In this document: positions 10,662 through 19,284 of the stretch, one piece after another | How positions within the stretch are numbered: the stretch's first letter is position 1 | Layout: every line of letters starts with the position of its first letter | Assembly: GCA_900618795.1 (NCBI GenBank) | Contig: UYJD01000017.1 | Span: 188,314 to 252,313, forward strand | Length of the DNA stretch: 64,000 nt | Source: Cyanodermella asteris | Lineage: Eukaryota > Ascomycota > Lecanoromycetes > Ostropales > Stictidaceae | Direction: 5' to 3' | Notes under the pieces: model-generated | What the model saw: only the letters and a program-made list of their open reading frames with translations | Databases searched by the model: none | Told to the model about the DNA's origin: nothing | Made by a program: the position numbers and the translations under genes

Positions 10662-12407
10662 ATGTCACAGTCGTGGTTGCCCTTCCGTGTGGGTATGAGT
10701 TTGCCCGTGACACAACAAACGACCGACAGCCACTCCGTGAAAGATGGAAATGCTTTGGACAAGCATCCTGAGTCGATGCTATCTCCACAGATGGCCGACA
10801 GTAACCTCGTGGAAGGGAGTGATGCTCCATCCCCAAGAACGCCTAGCAGCGACTGCGTCAGCAAGGAAACCAAGAGCCTGGCCTCGAACCTAGCTCCTCG
10901 CACTTGGGAGAAGTCTAGCGTGGGAGACATCTTCTCGAGCCTGGACATAATGTGCCTGGTTGCCGATGCCATGCAAGCACCAGCGAATTACGCTGAACTG
11001 TGTGCTTTCCGCCTGGTCAATCGTACCTGTGCCAAGGCTGGGAGCCGAGTTCTGTTCAGAGTTATAACACACAATTATGAGAAACCAATACCCAAATGGG
11101 TCAATCGACCATCGTTTTTTCGGGACCATGGAAAGTACACCGCTTGGATTCATATCGTCGCCTCGGGTCACGAACTCTTCGGGTACCTTGCTCGGTTGCC
11201 AGTTGAGGGAGAAGATGTATCAGACTTCATCGAGGAACGCAGCACTCTAACTCGGAACCATTGTCAGAGATTGCACAGGGTCTCATTGATCACCTCGCAT
11301 TTTGACTGGGAAGGGCATTTGCAGTTGCTGGCGCAGGCAAAACTGCCATTCAAGACGCTCGAAATCTTCACATCGAACCATCATCGCAAAATATTACACC
11401 TTCCTGTGGACGCAGACGATCGGTCGAGGCTTGCACATTTTTGGGCAGGTCTCACATCTTTCCATGTCGCGAATGCAACTGAAGGCGCTCTGATGAACCA
11501 AAGAATCGGCGCGGCAGCGATGAGTCTCCGGGATAACATCGACATGATGATCATTTCGGCGACAAGCCTGCAGCACCTTGGTGTTACTGAAGCGTGCACA
11601 TCACCGCTGGCGCCTTCTTTCGTTCGCCCTGCTCCATGGGAAAACTTGTCGCAGATCACCTGGCTTCGATCCATCACCCTCAACGTGTCTCCGAACTGCA
11701 ATTTCCTGTTGCGCGTGCTCAAAGCGAACGTGAACCTGAAAAAGATCAAGCTGCACAACACGCAGCTTTGGGCGGGATTCTGGTACCACATATTCTATCA
11801 TCTCAGACAGGTACCGCTTGAAGAGCTTCGTCTCGACAGGCTCGGCTATCGAATATCTCCCACTTATCTAGGACGTGGGGAGAATCCTTGGTTCACATTC
11901 GGTGCCGCAGACTGTTACGGCCCGATTCGGACCCTCAACGCGAAGGACCGAGCTGCATGGGCACTTTGTTGGCTTCATTTCGCGGAAGATCTCCAACTCA
12001 AGGACTACCCCGAGGATGAAGCATGCCGTCTGCTGGGATCTCGAGACAAGTTCGCTCGCTGCGCAGGTTTGTTGAACACTTTGGACAGGCAGAGCGTTGT
12101 GAGGTGCCGAGCGTTTGTCCACACGATCTGGCTGAGCGAACGGCGACAGGTTTATCTCGACCACGTCTCACCATGTGAAGGTATCACCGCTGTGCCCTGG
12201 TTTTGCCAGCAGCACCGGTCACAGGTTCGCAGCGTCATCCACTGGCCATTCATGCCGAACGCCGCGACATTTTATGACACTCAGGACACCAACATGGTCA
12301 CTCTGAGCGTCGAGTCAAGCTCGGAAGGCGATATGATGAGCGAGACAGTTGATCGGGTGAATTGGACGTCAGAGTACGATCTGTTCAGCAAGATCGTACA
12401 TGCTTAG
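10662..12407 (+). CDS. F-box-like / leucine-rich protein, paralogue 2
   Basis: A single uninterrupted frame of 581 residues. After a Ser-rich N-terminus, residues about 93-135 form a divergent F-box with DIMCLVADAM, then LCAFRLVNRTCAKAGSRVLF. Leu-rich segments follow (LKANVNLKKIKLHNTQLW, LEELRLDRLGYR). The block DCYGPIRTLNAKDRAAW matches DRYGPVMTINPTDIAGW in the minus-strand neighbour, and the tail keeps a CRAF..WFCQQH Cys/His pattern followed by HWPF. The two genes are therefore divergent paralogues transcribed away from each other. Expected role: substrate receptor of an SCF ubiquitin ligase, by inference only. The first ATG (10662) is used; the next in frame is M12. Confidence 0.7.
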   Translation: MSQSWLPFRVGMSLPVTQQTTDSHSVKDGNALDKHPESMLSPQMADSNLVEGSDAPSPRTPSSDCVSKETKSLASNLAPRTWEKSSVGDIFSSLDIMCLVADAMQAPANYAELCAFRLVNRTCAKAGSRVLFRVITHNYEKPIPKWVNRPSFFRDHGKYTAWIHIVASGHELFGYLARLPVEGEDVSDFIEERSTLTRNHCQRLHRVSLITSHFDWEGHLQLLAQAKLPFKTLEIFTSNHHRKILHLPVDADDRSRLAHFWAGLTSFHVANATEGALMNQRIGAAAMSLRDNIDMMIISATSLQHLGVTEACTSPLAPSFVRPAPWENLSQITWLRSITLNVSPNCNFLLRVLKANVNLKKIKLHNTQLWAGFWYHIFYHLRQVPLEELRLDRLGYRISPTYLGRGENPWFTFGAADCYGPIRTLNAKDRAAWALCWLHFAEDLQLKDYPEDEACRLLGSRDKFARCAGLLNTLDRQSVVRCRAFVHTIWLSERRQVYLDHVSPCEGITAVPWFCQQHRSQVRSVIHWPFMPNAATFYDTQDTNMVTLSVESSSEGDMMSETVDRVNWTSEYDLFSKIVHA

Positions 12408-13013
12408 AAGTTCTAGACATGCAGTATCGACGTTTCAGTACCTCGCCAATTCGTGTCGACAACTCTTCGTGGATCGAACGATCAAAACTTAATACCCGTG
12501 TGTCGTCAAGGTTTCTGTAAGTCATTGACTTGTAGCTCTTTATATGCTCAGGCTGCAAGGGGATCGTGAAACAGACGGACGTTCACCTCACTCGTCCGGA
12601 GCTTTGATGCTGCGCCATTGGACAGCTATCGAAGGGGGCAGTGCACGCAACCGAGACGAAGCTTCGATTATCCAGTCAACGTCGCGGAATTCGCGGCAGC
12701 TCTGTCCACTCATAGCAGATCACGTCGAATCCTTAGCAACCATGCGGCACATTCCTCCAGCACCACCTCTCGTCTCGGTTTAGTCTCTGCATGCTTTTGC
12801 TTCTCCTTTGAATCGAGAGTCCTTACCTATCTTTGTATCCATACGCTCCTTTTTCGTGCACCACCGATTCGACCAACCCCATACCCACATCTGTTGTGCG
12901 CCAGCAGATAGTCATTCGTTTATTCCTTACGCTCTCTACATAATTCTCAATTCCTGGACACTACTACCGGCTTAGTTCTCGCGTCTTGTAATCCTTGTTT
13001 TCCTCATGATACG
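12408..13013. other. Intergenic; promoter and 5' UTR of the next gene
   Basis: About 600 bases. No coding likeness was seen. The last 150 bases are pyrimidine-rich, as in many fungal leaders. Confidence 0.5.
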
Positions 13014-14087
13014 ATGTTTCGGCCCGGCGTGTTGCTAGGCAGCAGCTTTTTCGCCCTGCCGGCCTTTCTCAGCATCCCCCTTGCGCCCACCGTCGCCGGA
13101 GCGGCCGTCGCCGTAACCAGTACAGCCTCATCACTACCATCGTCGCAATCACTGTCGTTACCATCATCTAGTACTCTCGTCCGCCGCGACCCGGACCCCA
13201 CCAAAGACCGCTTCGTCAAGCCCGAACCCTTTGGAGTGACCAATGATTTCTCCAACAACACAGATTACGCCGTCGGCGCGACCCTCGAGATTGAATGGAT
13301 ATCGGAATGGCAGCAAGTGGACGTCTCGCTCTGTCAGCCGACGACCGGCGAGTCGATCGGCTGTTACACGTTACTGCGGCAGACACTATCGAAGGGCTAT
13401 CACTTGACGTTCGACGGGAAAGAGACGGACCACATGAGCGGCTTCGCGTCGACGCCCATCCCGAATGTTTACTTCCTGAAGCTGACGCAGACGGATACGG
13501 TGAATCCGGCCATCATGAGTCATTATTTCAACGTCACGCAAGGAGACGGCGCGTCGGGAGGTGATGCTTCGGGGAGCGGGAATGGTACGGATACGACGAC
13601 GTCGGAGGGATCGAATAGCACGAGTAGTAGTGCGACGGCGAGCGGCACGGCGGACAGCACAAACAGTGCATCCGCAACATCAGCGACCAGCTCCGCCGCG
13701 CCCGCCACGGGCTGGGATTCGCTCAGCAGTGGCGTGCATCAAGCCGTCTACATCCTCGTCGCCGTAATCGGGGCCGGGCTCGCCGGCGCCGGCATCTTCT
13801 GGCTGATCCTGCGTACGCGCGCGCGGAAACAGGCGGCAAAGCTGGGGAAAGTGGGCATCGTCGCATCGACGTCGACGCTGACGTCGCCGATTCCGCTGCA
13901 GGAAATGCACTCGGAGTCGTTTGTGCACGAGACGGGGCAGGCGTTGCCGCATGGGATTAGTTCGCACGAGATTCCCATGGAGTTGCCGGCAGAGATTCCG
14001 GGGTTGGCGGTGTCGACTTATGATGATGATGGGGCGGAGGAGGCGTGGAGGGGGCACCATGCGCAGCCGCGTGACGGGATACGATGA
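13014..14087 (+). CDS. Single-pass Ser/Thr-rich membrane glycoprotein (sensor-like)
   Basis: An intronless frame of 357 residues. The N-terminus is a hydrophobic signal peptide (residues about 1-33). An extracellular region of about 100 residues contains ATLEIEWISEW and LCQPTTGESIGCYTLL, similar in style to the Kre9/Knh1-like Ser/Thr-rich membrane family. Next comes a Ser/Thr/Gly-rich stalk (about 180-238) likely to be O-mannosylated, one membrane segment at about 243-266 (YILVAVIGAGLAGAGIFWLI) and a basic stop-transfer (RTRARKQ). A cytoplasmic tail of about 90 residues follows. This is the build of cell-wall stress sensors and related fungal surface proteins, but no WSC or other named domain is visible, so function is not assigned. 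Confidence 0.75.
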   Translation: MFRPGVLLGSSFFALPAFLSIPLAPTVAGAAVAVTSTASSLPSSQSLSLPSSSTLVRRDPDPTKDRFVKPEPFGVTNDFSNNTDYAVGATLEIEWISEWQQVDVSLCQPTTGESIGCYTLLRQTLSKGYHLTFDGKETDHMSGFASTPIPNVYFLKLTQTDTVNPAIMSHYFNVTQGDGASGGDASGSGNGTDTTTSEGSNSTSSSATASGTADSTNSASATSATSSAAPATGWDSLSSGVHQAVYILVAVIGAGLAGAGIFWLILRTRARKQAAKLGKVGIVASTSTLTSPIPLQEMHSESFVHETGQALPHGISSHEIPMELPAEIPGLAVSTYDDDGAEEAWRGHHAQPRDGIR

Positions 14088-14546
14088 CACTGAGCTTGGA
14101 GCAGGTTTAATAGTAATGATACCACGAAGTTCAATGATTGAACTCGATGCACAAACACATGAATTTTCGTTGTCCGGCTTGCGGTACTGAGAACTACTCC
14201 GAAACTAGGTCGACACATCCGACCAGAGCCCATGTACCCGGCCTGTGCTGATACTATGTCCGCATAGTTGCAAGTGTACCCGAATCCCAATCGCTGCCAT
14301 GCCCATTGGGCTACCGTTCCGTCAAATCGAGGTCTCAACCAGTGCTAGAACGCGTCAAAGAAGATTAAAACACGATTCGAACCCAACACCTACAGTGCAG
14401 CATGACTGGACCGCCACCTCCTCATTTTTTTTTTGTATCTATAAACATTTCCTTTTAAAACAAGATCACCGTGAGCCAAGAAGAGTTGCCGCGGGAAGGG
14501 GTCGGGAAGCAGTACGGTAGAGCAAGCAAGGCTCGAGAGAGTCTTC
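14088..14546. other. Intergenic; no gene seen
   Basis: About 460 bases between convergent genes. A tRNA B-box-like string (GGTTCGAATC on the minus strand at about 14375) stands alone, without a matching A box or acceptor stem. Confidence 0.5.
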
Positions 14547-15612
14547 TCACTTGGGTCTGTGCTGCTCCGCCATTTCAGAGTCTATTCCAGCGAGGTCTCG
14601 CCATATCTCGGCACGCATCTGACGGAATTCCAGTCTCTTAGCTTGCTCGGCAGCGTTGTCTTGGTGAACCTGAGATTCAGTATATTTGCGGCGCTGAACC
14701 TCCATGCGGTCCATTGTTTCGAGTGCAAGAGCGAGCTGACTTGCGTGGTAGGCTTGGGAGTCTTGCACGCTTGAGCTCTTTCCAAAGAACCTCAGGATTC
14801 TCTCTTGCAAGTAGTTCAGCCTCGTGAAGGAGGCAATTCTGCCCAGTGGCGTGGTGGTTCCCGTCCCTGGCACAAACTTTGCGCGCTTCCAGCGGATGTC
14901 GTGATCTTTTATTGCTTGGGCCCCGAGTATGACTGGGTAGCATGCATCTTCGAATACTTCAAAAGTTATCTGAAGCAAGTGTGTCCAGGTCCATGACAGG
15001 GCTGCATCGACTGTCACTTGGCCAATACTCGTGCAAGTCTCGTTGTTCGCGAGCGTGAAGCTTGGTGCGTCGCGCTCATAGCGTCGGATCCGGTATCCAT
15101 TGTCGCGCGCGAAACTATCGTGGGTCAGACTATTTAGCACACGCGTTAATGATCTGGGAAACCTGCCGTTCAGTCATCACGTTATCGGAGGCTCCTGTAT
15201 CGAGCATTGCGTCACCATTGGACAGCAAAGTAGGATTTGACTTGTTAATCTCACTGAGGAAAAGCTCACAATAGAATCCAGAAGCTCGAGTCTTCACCAC
15301 GTCCATGCTGGTCGCGTGTTCTTCGTTGCCATTGAAAGTCCGGTAACGGCAGAACCGAGGGCTCAGCAGTCGTGTCTCCGGCTGCAGGAGGACTTCCGGT
15401 TCGTTTTCATCGTTGACCTCCTGGGATACTTTTTGGGGAAGTGATGGCTCAATCTTGAGCGGCCTCCATGGAGCGCGTCTTGCCAAGAACTTGACCCCTG
15501 GAGGAGAAGGCCCTTTCACGCTTTCCTTGCTGTAGAACTCTTCTAATGTATTGCCCTTTTCATGATCTATATGCCTGTTAGTATACGCGTACCTGGCTCC
15601 ACTCGGTGACAA
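14547..15612 (-). CDS. Protein with retropepsin-like aspartic protease domain
   Basis: Two minus-strand reading frames meet near 15135. The upstream one (15612 to about 15135) ends in AMLDTGASDNVMTERQVSQI, which carries the D-T-G-A active-site signature of single-domain retropepsin-like proteases. The downstream one continues with the second half of such a fold (PVILGAQAIKDHDIRW, where an ILG motif is expected) and then a charged, helical tail to 14547. Fungal genomes carry many stand-alone genes of this kind whose function is unknown. No terminal repeats, reverse transcriptase or integrase were seen nearby, so I treat it as a cellular gene rather than a mobile element. I could not fix the 5' exon or the junction, so whether the gene is whole is left open. 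Confidence 0.5.
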
Positions 15613-16126
15613 GACCCATCTAGGTACCGACTTCCCTTGTGAAGATAGTAGTAACGAGAAAGCGGATCTGTTGCTTCAAGCACCTCCTTTGGACCGGTAT
15701 GTGCGGTCCACGCTGCGCGATACTCGTTTCGAGCATGCATTGCCGGCGACGATTCCAGAGCCCAAAGAGTGTCGCACCACAGAAAATGATAGCAACCGCA
15801 AGTCAAGAGCAGAAATTGTGCGCGCGACAGTATCTGATCCTGGCTTGTATATAGGATGTGAGGTGTTTGAAGATTGGGACAAACGCCGAAGACAAGTTGG
15901 CGGCACAAATGCGAGGATAAGGCGACTAGCGTCAGGCGCAGAATTTTGCCTAGAAGGCTGCCCGCAAGGCTGGCTCGACCGAATGTATTCGTAAGCCGTT
16001 GACGCCTTGTGCTGCCGAACATCATGATGAACAATCCAGACATCGCAGAAGTCGTGAGACGTGCGGTCCTACATACAAGGACCCAGCTCAGATTGAAGAA
16101 CAGGGGAAATTTACAGATCATGCGGA
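15613..16126. other. Divergent intergenic region
   Basis: About 510 bases between the protease-domain gene and the DUF6594 gene. It may contain a 5' exon of the minus-strand gene. A 184-codon minus frame (16121-15567) is present, but it has no recognisable motif. Confidence 0.35.
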
Positions 16127-17138
16127 ATGCGAGATCTGGAGAAAGGCCTACCGGAAGGCTATCCTTCTCTAGCTCATTTGATGAGTCAAGGAAGTGACAA
16201 TGCTGTCTTTACCCGATTCCGGGAGATGGGCATCCGTGTGCTGCTGTACAAGCAGCGCAGCATAAATGCGCTTCGACAAGAACTGCGAGGACTGGACGCC
16301 GTGGATACATACCATCACGGTGAGGATGGTAGAATTGCAAGGAAGGCTGCGAAAGAATGGAACTTCTATTCTACCACAAACAGTGACGTCGTCGTCCGTC
16401 GGCGGGAGTTGATGGGCAAGATTGAGATCGAGTTGGACTCATACCGTTAGTCGAAAGGGAGGTCTGCATCATTTCTTACTGATGTCGTTCAGAAAAACTT
16501 TTGATGCTACAGAGCGACGTCGAAAGATTGAAGAGTCCATCGAGACGGAGTATGCTGGCTCTGAAAGAGTGGTATACCATGAGAGAACCCAAAATCCTGA
16601 ATGGCATCGACTCGGAGCTGTACAATGATCTCGACGATATGGTGGCACTGAACCCGACCGAGGAGGACAGCCTAACGTTTATCGTCCGACGATTGATTGG
16701 GTGGATGTTTGCGGTAAGCTCTGCCAAATCATGACCTCAGTCCAAGAAGCCGCTGCTGATCTGACAGAGCACAATTTTGGACGAAGTAAAAGGAAAGGTG
16801 TTGCTGCGCAGCACATCCGACGGAACCCTTCACGTGGTCGCGAATATTGTTGGCGTAATCCTGAGCACATTCTTGATACTTGGACCAACGATCCTCCTCC
16901 TGGCTCTGGTAGACAAGGCAACGTGGATAAAGCTAGCGATCGTGGCCACCTTCATTCCAGTCTTCACATTTGTGGTCGGACTGCTCACTCATGCCCGGCG
17001 AGCAGAGCTATTTGCAGGAACAGCAGCGTGGGTATGCCAAAGATTGGCCGTGGACCGAAGCTGACGGTTTCCAGCTATGCCGCTGTGCTCATGGTTTTCC
17101 TCGGCAGCACCACAGGTACGAGCTCAGGAGGGTCTTGA
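16127..17138 (+). CDS. DUF6594 family membrane protein
   Basis: Four exons (16127-16445, 16493-16713, 16768-17027, 17075-17138) give 287 residues, the usual size of the family. The N-terminal part has GYPSLAHLM followed by AVFTRFREMGIRVLLYKQ, matching the family pattern GYPxLAxxMSxDPExxxFRRFxxLNxxxLLxLQ. The third and fourth exons give the C-terminal membrane hairpins (IVGVILSTFLILGPTILLLA, then LAIVATFIPVFTFVVGLLTH), the conserved HARRAELFAGTAAY and the last helix AAVLMVFLG. Joining exon 3 to 4 needs a GTGGGT donor, which is weak but restores the family sequence. Function is unknown; the family is abundant and expanded in Pezizomycotina. Confidence 0.85.
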
Positions 17139-17634
17139 CTTTGCGTTGAACAATTGGCGGAAGGCAGGCCGATGCGGCCTAATTAGAGCCGCGGCCGCCC
17201 TTCAGGACGCACTCGAGAAGATGTCAAGCTGGATGATCTCTGCTATCGTCCGGCAAGCAGTCTTATCTGGAATACAAATGAACTGTCGATCGGCCGAGAC
17301 CGAGCTCTGGCCCGGTTGATCTCAGCTTCCATCGCGTGTGCCGAAAAACTGGATACAACAAAGACCTCATAGCGATTCAGTAGAACCACCAACGTTCACG
17401 GGACGATATCTCAGTCTGCAAGTCTGCATTTTTCCAAATTGTATGATTTTGGGACTGCAGGGTTGTGTAGACGGTAGAAGGTGGTGGTTGTTGTCGAGTC
17501 AGCTCAGAGCGATGACGAAAGGATTGCAACAGAGCCTCCAGATTGATAAGACCTCTCACGTCGTCTGTAGCCCCATGCTGCACCTGGCACATGATCATTT
17601 TCCCCTTCAAGTCATCTTCCAAATAATCTACAAA
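17139..17634. other. Intergenic; no gene seen
   Basis: About 500 bases, including the 3' end of the DUF6594 gene and the promoter of the Dabb gene. Confidence 0.45.
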
Positions 17635-18023
17635 ATGACCGTCGTGCATATTGTGTTGTTCCAATTCAAATCGACTGTCGATGCCGCAAATGTGCAGGCG
17701 GTAAATTCATGTTGCTTATGGTTCACATCAGTCGATCACAAACTTACGCAAGTCAGGCTACAAACCGAATGATGGAACTCGAGAAGAAGTGCGTGCATCC
17801 ACAAACTGGGCAGCCGTATATACGAAGTATTGTAGGCGGAACAAACAACAGCCCGGAGGGTATCTCGGATTCGTTGACGCACGGATTTGTTGTGCATTTT
17901 GAAAATGCAGAGGATCGAGATTATTACGTGAACGAAGACCCGGCACATACGGAGTTCAAGAAAGGATTGGAGAATATTGTCGTCAAAGCAACCGTACTGG
18001 ATTTCACCCCGGGTATCTTCTAA
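17635..18023 (+). CDS. Stress-responsive alpha/beta-barrel (Dabb) domain protein
   Basis: Two exons, 17635-17700 and 17757-18023, split by a 56-nt intron (GTAAAT..GTCAG), encode 110 residues. The start MTVVHIVLFQFKS is the typical first strand of Dabb proteins (VxHIVLFKFK). The second exon carries IRSIVGGTNNSPEG, FVVHFENAEDRDYYVNEDPAH and FKKGLENIVVKATVLDF, matching the family's 'F..R..Y..HPAH..F' core. These small ferredoxin-like dimers are seen in fungi as stress-linked proteins or accessory cyclase/EthD-like enzymes. No biosynthetic cluster surrounds this one. The protein is complete for the family (about 100-110 residues). Confidence 0.9.
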
Positions 18024-18186
18024 TTGAATGATTTGTCTATATGTCGAGACCGCACACGGTCTGATGCTTCTCCCCGCTATCCAATCCGATGTGCGAACGC
18101 TCCATGCGGTGAGTTGGACAACCACCGCCGCGCTGATGCAGACTTGTAGACTGAGTCAAAATTTTGCCGACATGATTCAGCGGTCC

Positions 18187-18924
18187 TCAAACCGCGAAGC
18201 TCTCTCCGCAGCCACATTGCTCCTTGATGTTGGGGTTCTTGAAGACAAACCTCTGGCTGAGCTTGTCTTCGACCCAATCCATCTCGCTCCCGATGATGCT
18301 GAACAATGCCTTGCTATCGATGAGCACCTTGACACCATCTTGCTCTAGGGTCTCATCGAACATGCCTGCCTTGTCGACGTATTCCAGATGGTATGCCAAG
18401 CCACTGCACCCCCTGTTCCGCACCCCAACTCTTATCAGCTTCGGTTCTGGTAAATCCGACAGCACTTTCAAGTGTTCCACCGCCCCAGCTGAAAGTGTCA
18501 TGGCCGCCTTTCGCGGCCGGAGCTTCCGCTTCGCTTTGGGAGTGTCTGACGGTGCCGGCTCGGGTATGTTCTGTGTTTGTGCGACCGGCTTAGTTTTCTG
18601 TGCTTCGCCTTCCCGCTCGCTTCGTGATGGCATCTCGAGTGTGGAAACCTCTTCGTTGCCAGGCGAGTCTGTCGGTCCGAGGGTACTCCTTGCGCCACCC
18701 GCTATTGAGGTATCCGGTACATTCGAATTACGCGGAGGTGGCGGAGGAGGTTCTAGTGTAGATTGCCGGCGGGCCGTCTCGGTCATCAACTTCCGCTTCG
18801 ACGACAATCGACTGGGGGCTGAGTATGTGAAGGTGCGCACTGCCAGCGGTGCAGACCGGGCCAGCGGTCCGGCAGTGAATCGGAACATGGTGGCGGCGGG
18901 ACAGGCACACCGGTGGAAGGACAT
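18187..18924 (-). CDS. ISA1: Mitochondrial A-type iron-sulfur assembly protein
   Basis: An intronless frame of 245 residues. The C-terminal 105 residues are an IscA/HesB domain with the three invariant cysteines: VRNRGCSGLAYHLEY (Cys173) and CGCGESF (Cys237, Cys239). The N-terminus is Arg/Ser-rich without acids (FRFTAGPLARSAPLAVRTFT), fit for mitochondrial import. Between them lies a long Pro/Ser/Lys-rich linker, so the protein is bigger than a bacterial IscA (107 residues) but normal for filamentous fungi. Isa1 works with Isa2 and Iba57 to make 4Fe-4S clusters for aconitase-type enzymes and lipoate synthase. The motif RNRGCSG fits ISA1 better than ISA2. A start at M13 would suit an import signal equally well. 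It is divergent from the ARMH3-like gene, 360 bp between starts. Confidence 0.92.
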   Translation of the reverse strand: MSFHRCACPAATMFRFTAGPLARSAPLAVRTFTYSAPSRLSSKRKLMTETARRQSTLEPPPPPPRNSNVPDTSIAGGARSTLGPTDSPGNEEVSTLEMPSRSEREGEAQKTKPVAQTQNIPEPAPSDTPKAKRKLRPRKAAMTLSAGAVEHLKVLSDLPEPKLIRVGVRNRGCSGLAYHLEYVDKAGMFDETLEQDGVKVLIDSKALFSIIGSEMDWVEDKLSQRFVFKNPNIKEQCGCGESFAV

Positions 18925-19284
18925 GGTGCAGGAAACGGTCGGAAGGATGGCGAAGGTGAAGATCGTATAGGACTATGCGAATTTGTGTATCATGGTCGGG
19001 AAAGGCGTGGTGGTAATGGTCAAGTTGATGGCGAAAGTCCGCGAAAGGCTATGACATGGTGTTGGATGATTGCCAATCATGCGGTTGCTGATTCCCTTTA
19101 CTCAGCCCGAGAAACCGCGGCCGGAGCGGATTATCGTGACCGCCGAAGCACCAAGCGGGATCGTGAAACGTCAGCTGGTGTGAGACCAAGGCGGTAAGAA
19201 TTAATCTACAGAATCGACCAACATGGCGTCTTGAAAAGAAGGGCAAGCTGGGGATCTACGGAGAAGGACCTCGCACCAAGAGCA
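18925..19284. promoter_or_regulatory. Divergent promoter region, ISA1 / ARMH3-like
   Basis: A 360-bp spacer between two head-to-head genes must carry both promoters and leaders. No TATA box or named operator stands out. Confidence 0.5.

Noticed and set aside
14360-14430. tRNA B-box string GGTTCGAATC on the minus strand
   Set aside because: No A box at the right distance upstream and no pairing acceptor stem, so it is not a tRNA gene.
15567-16121. 184-codon minus-strand frame upstream of the retropepsin-like gene
   Set aside because: Could hold a 5' exon, but it shows no protein-like blocks and no convincing junction, so it is not annotated as a gene.
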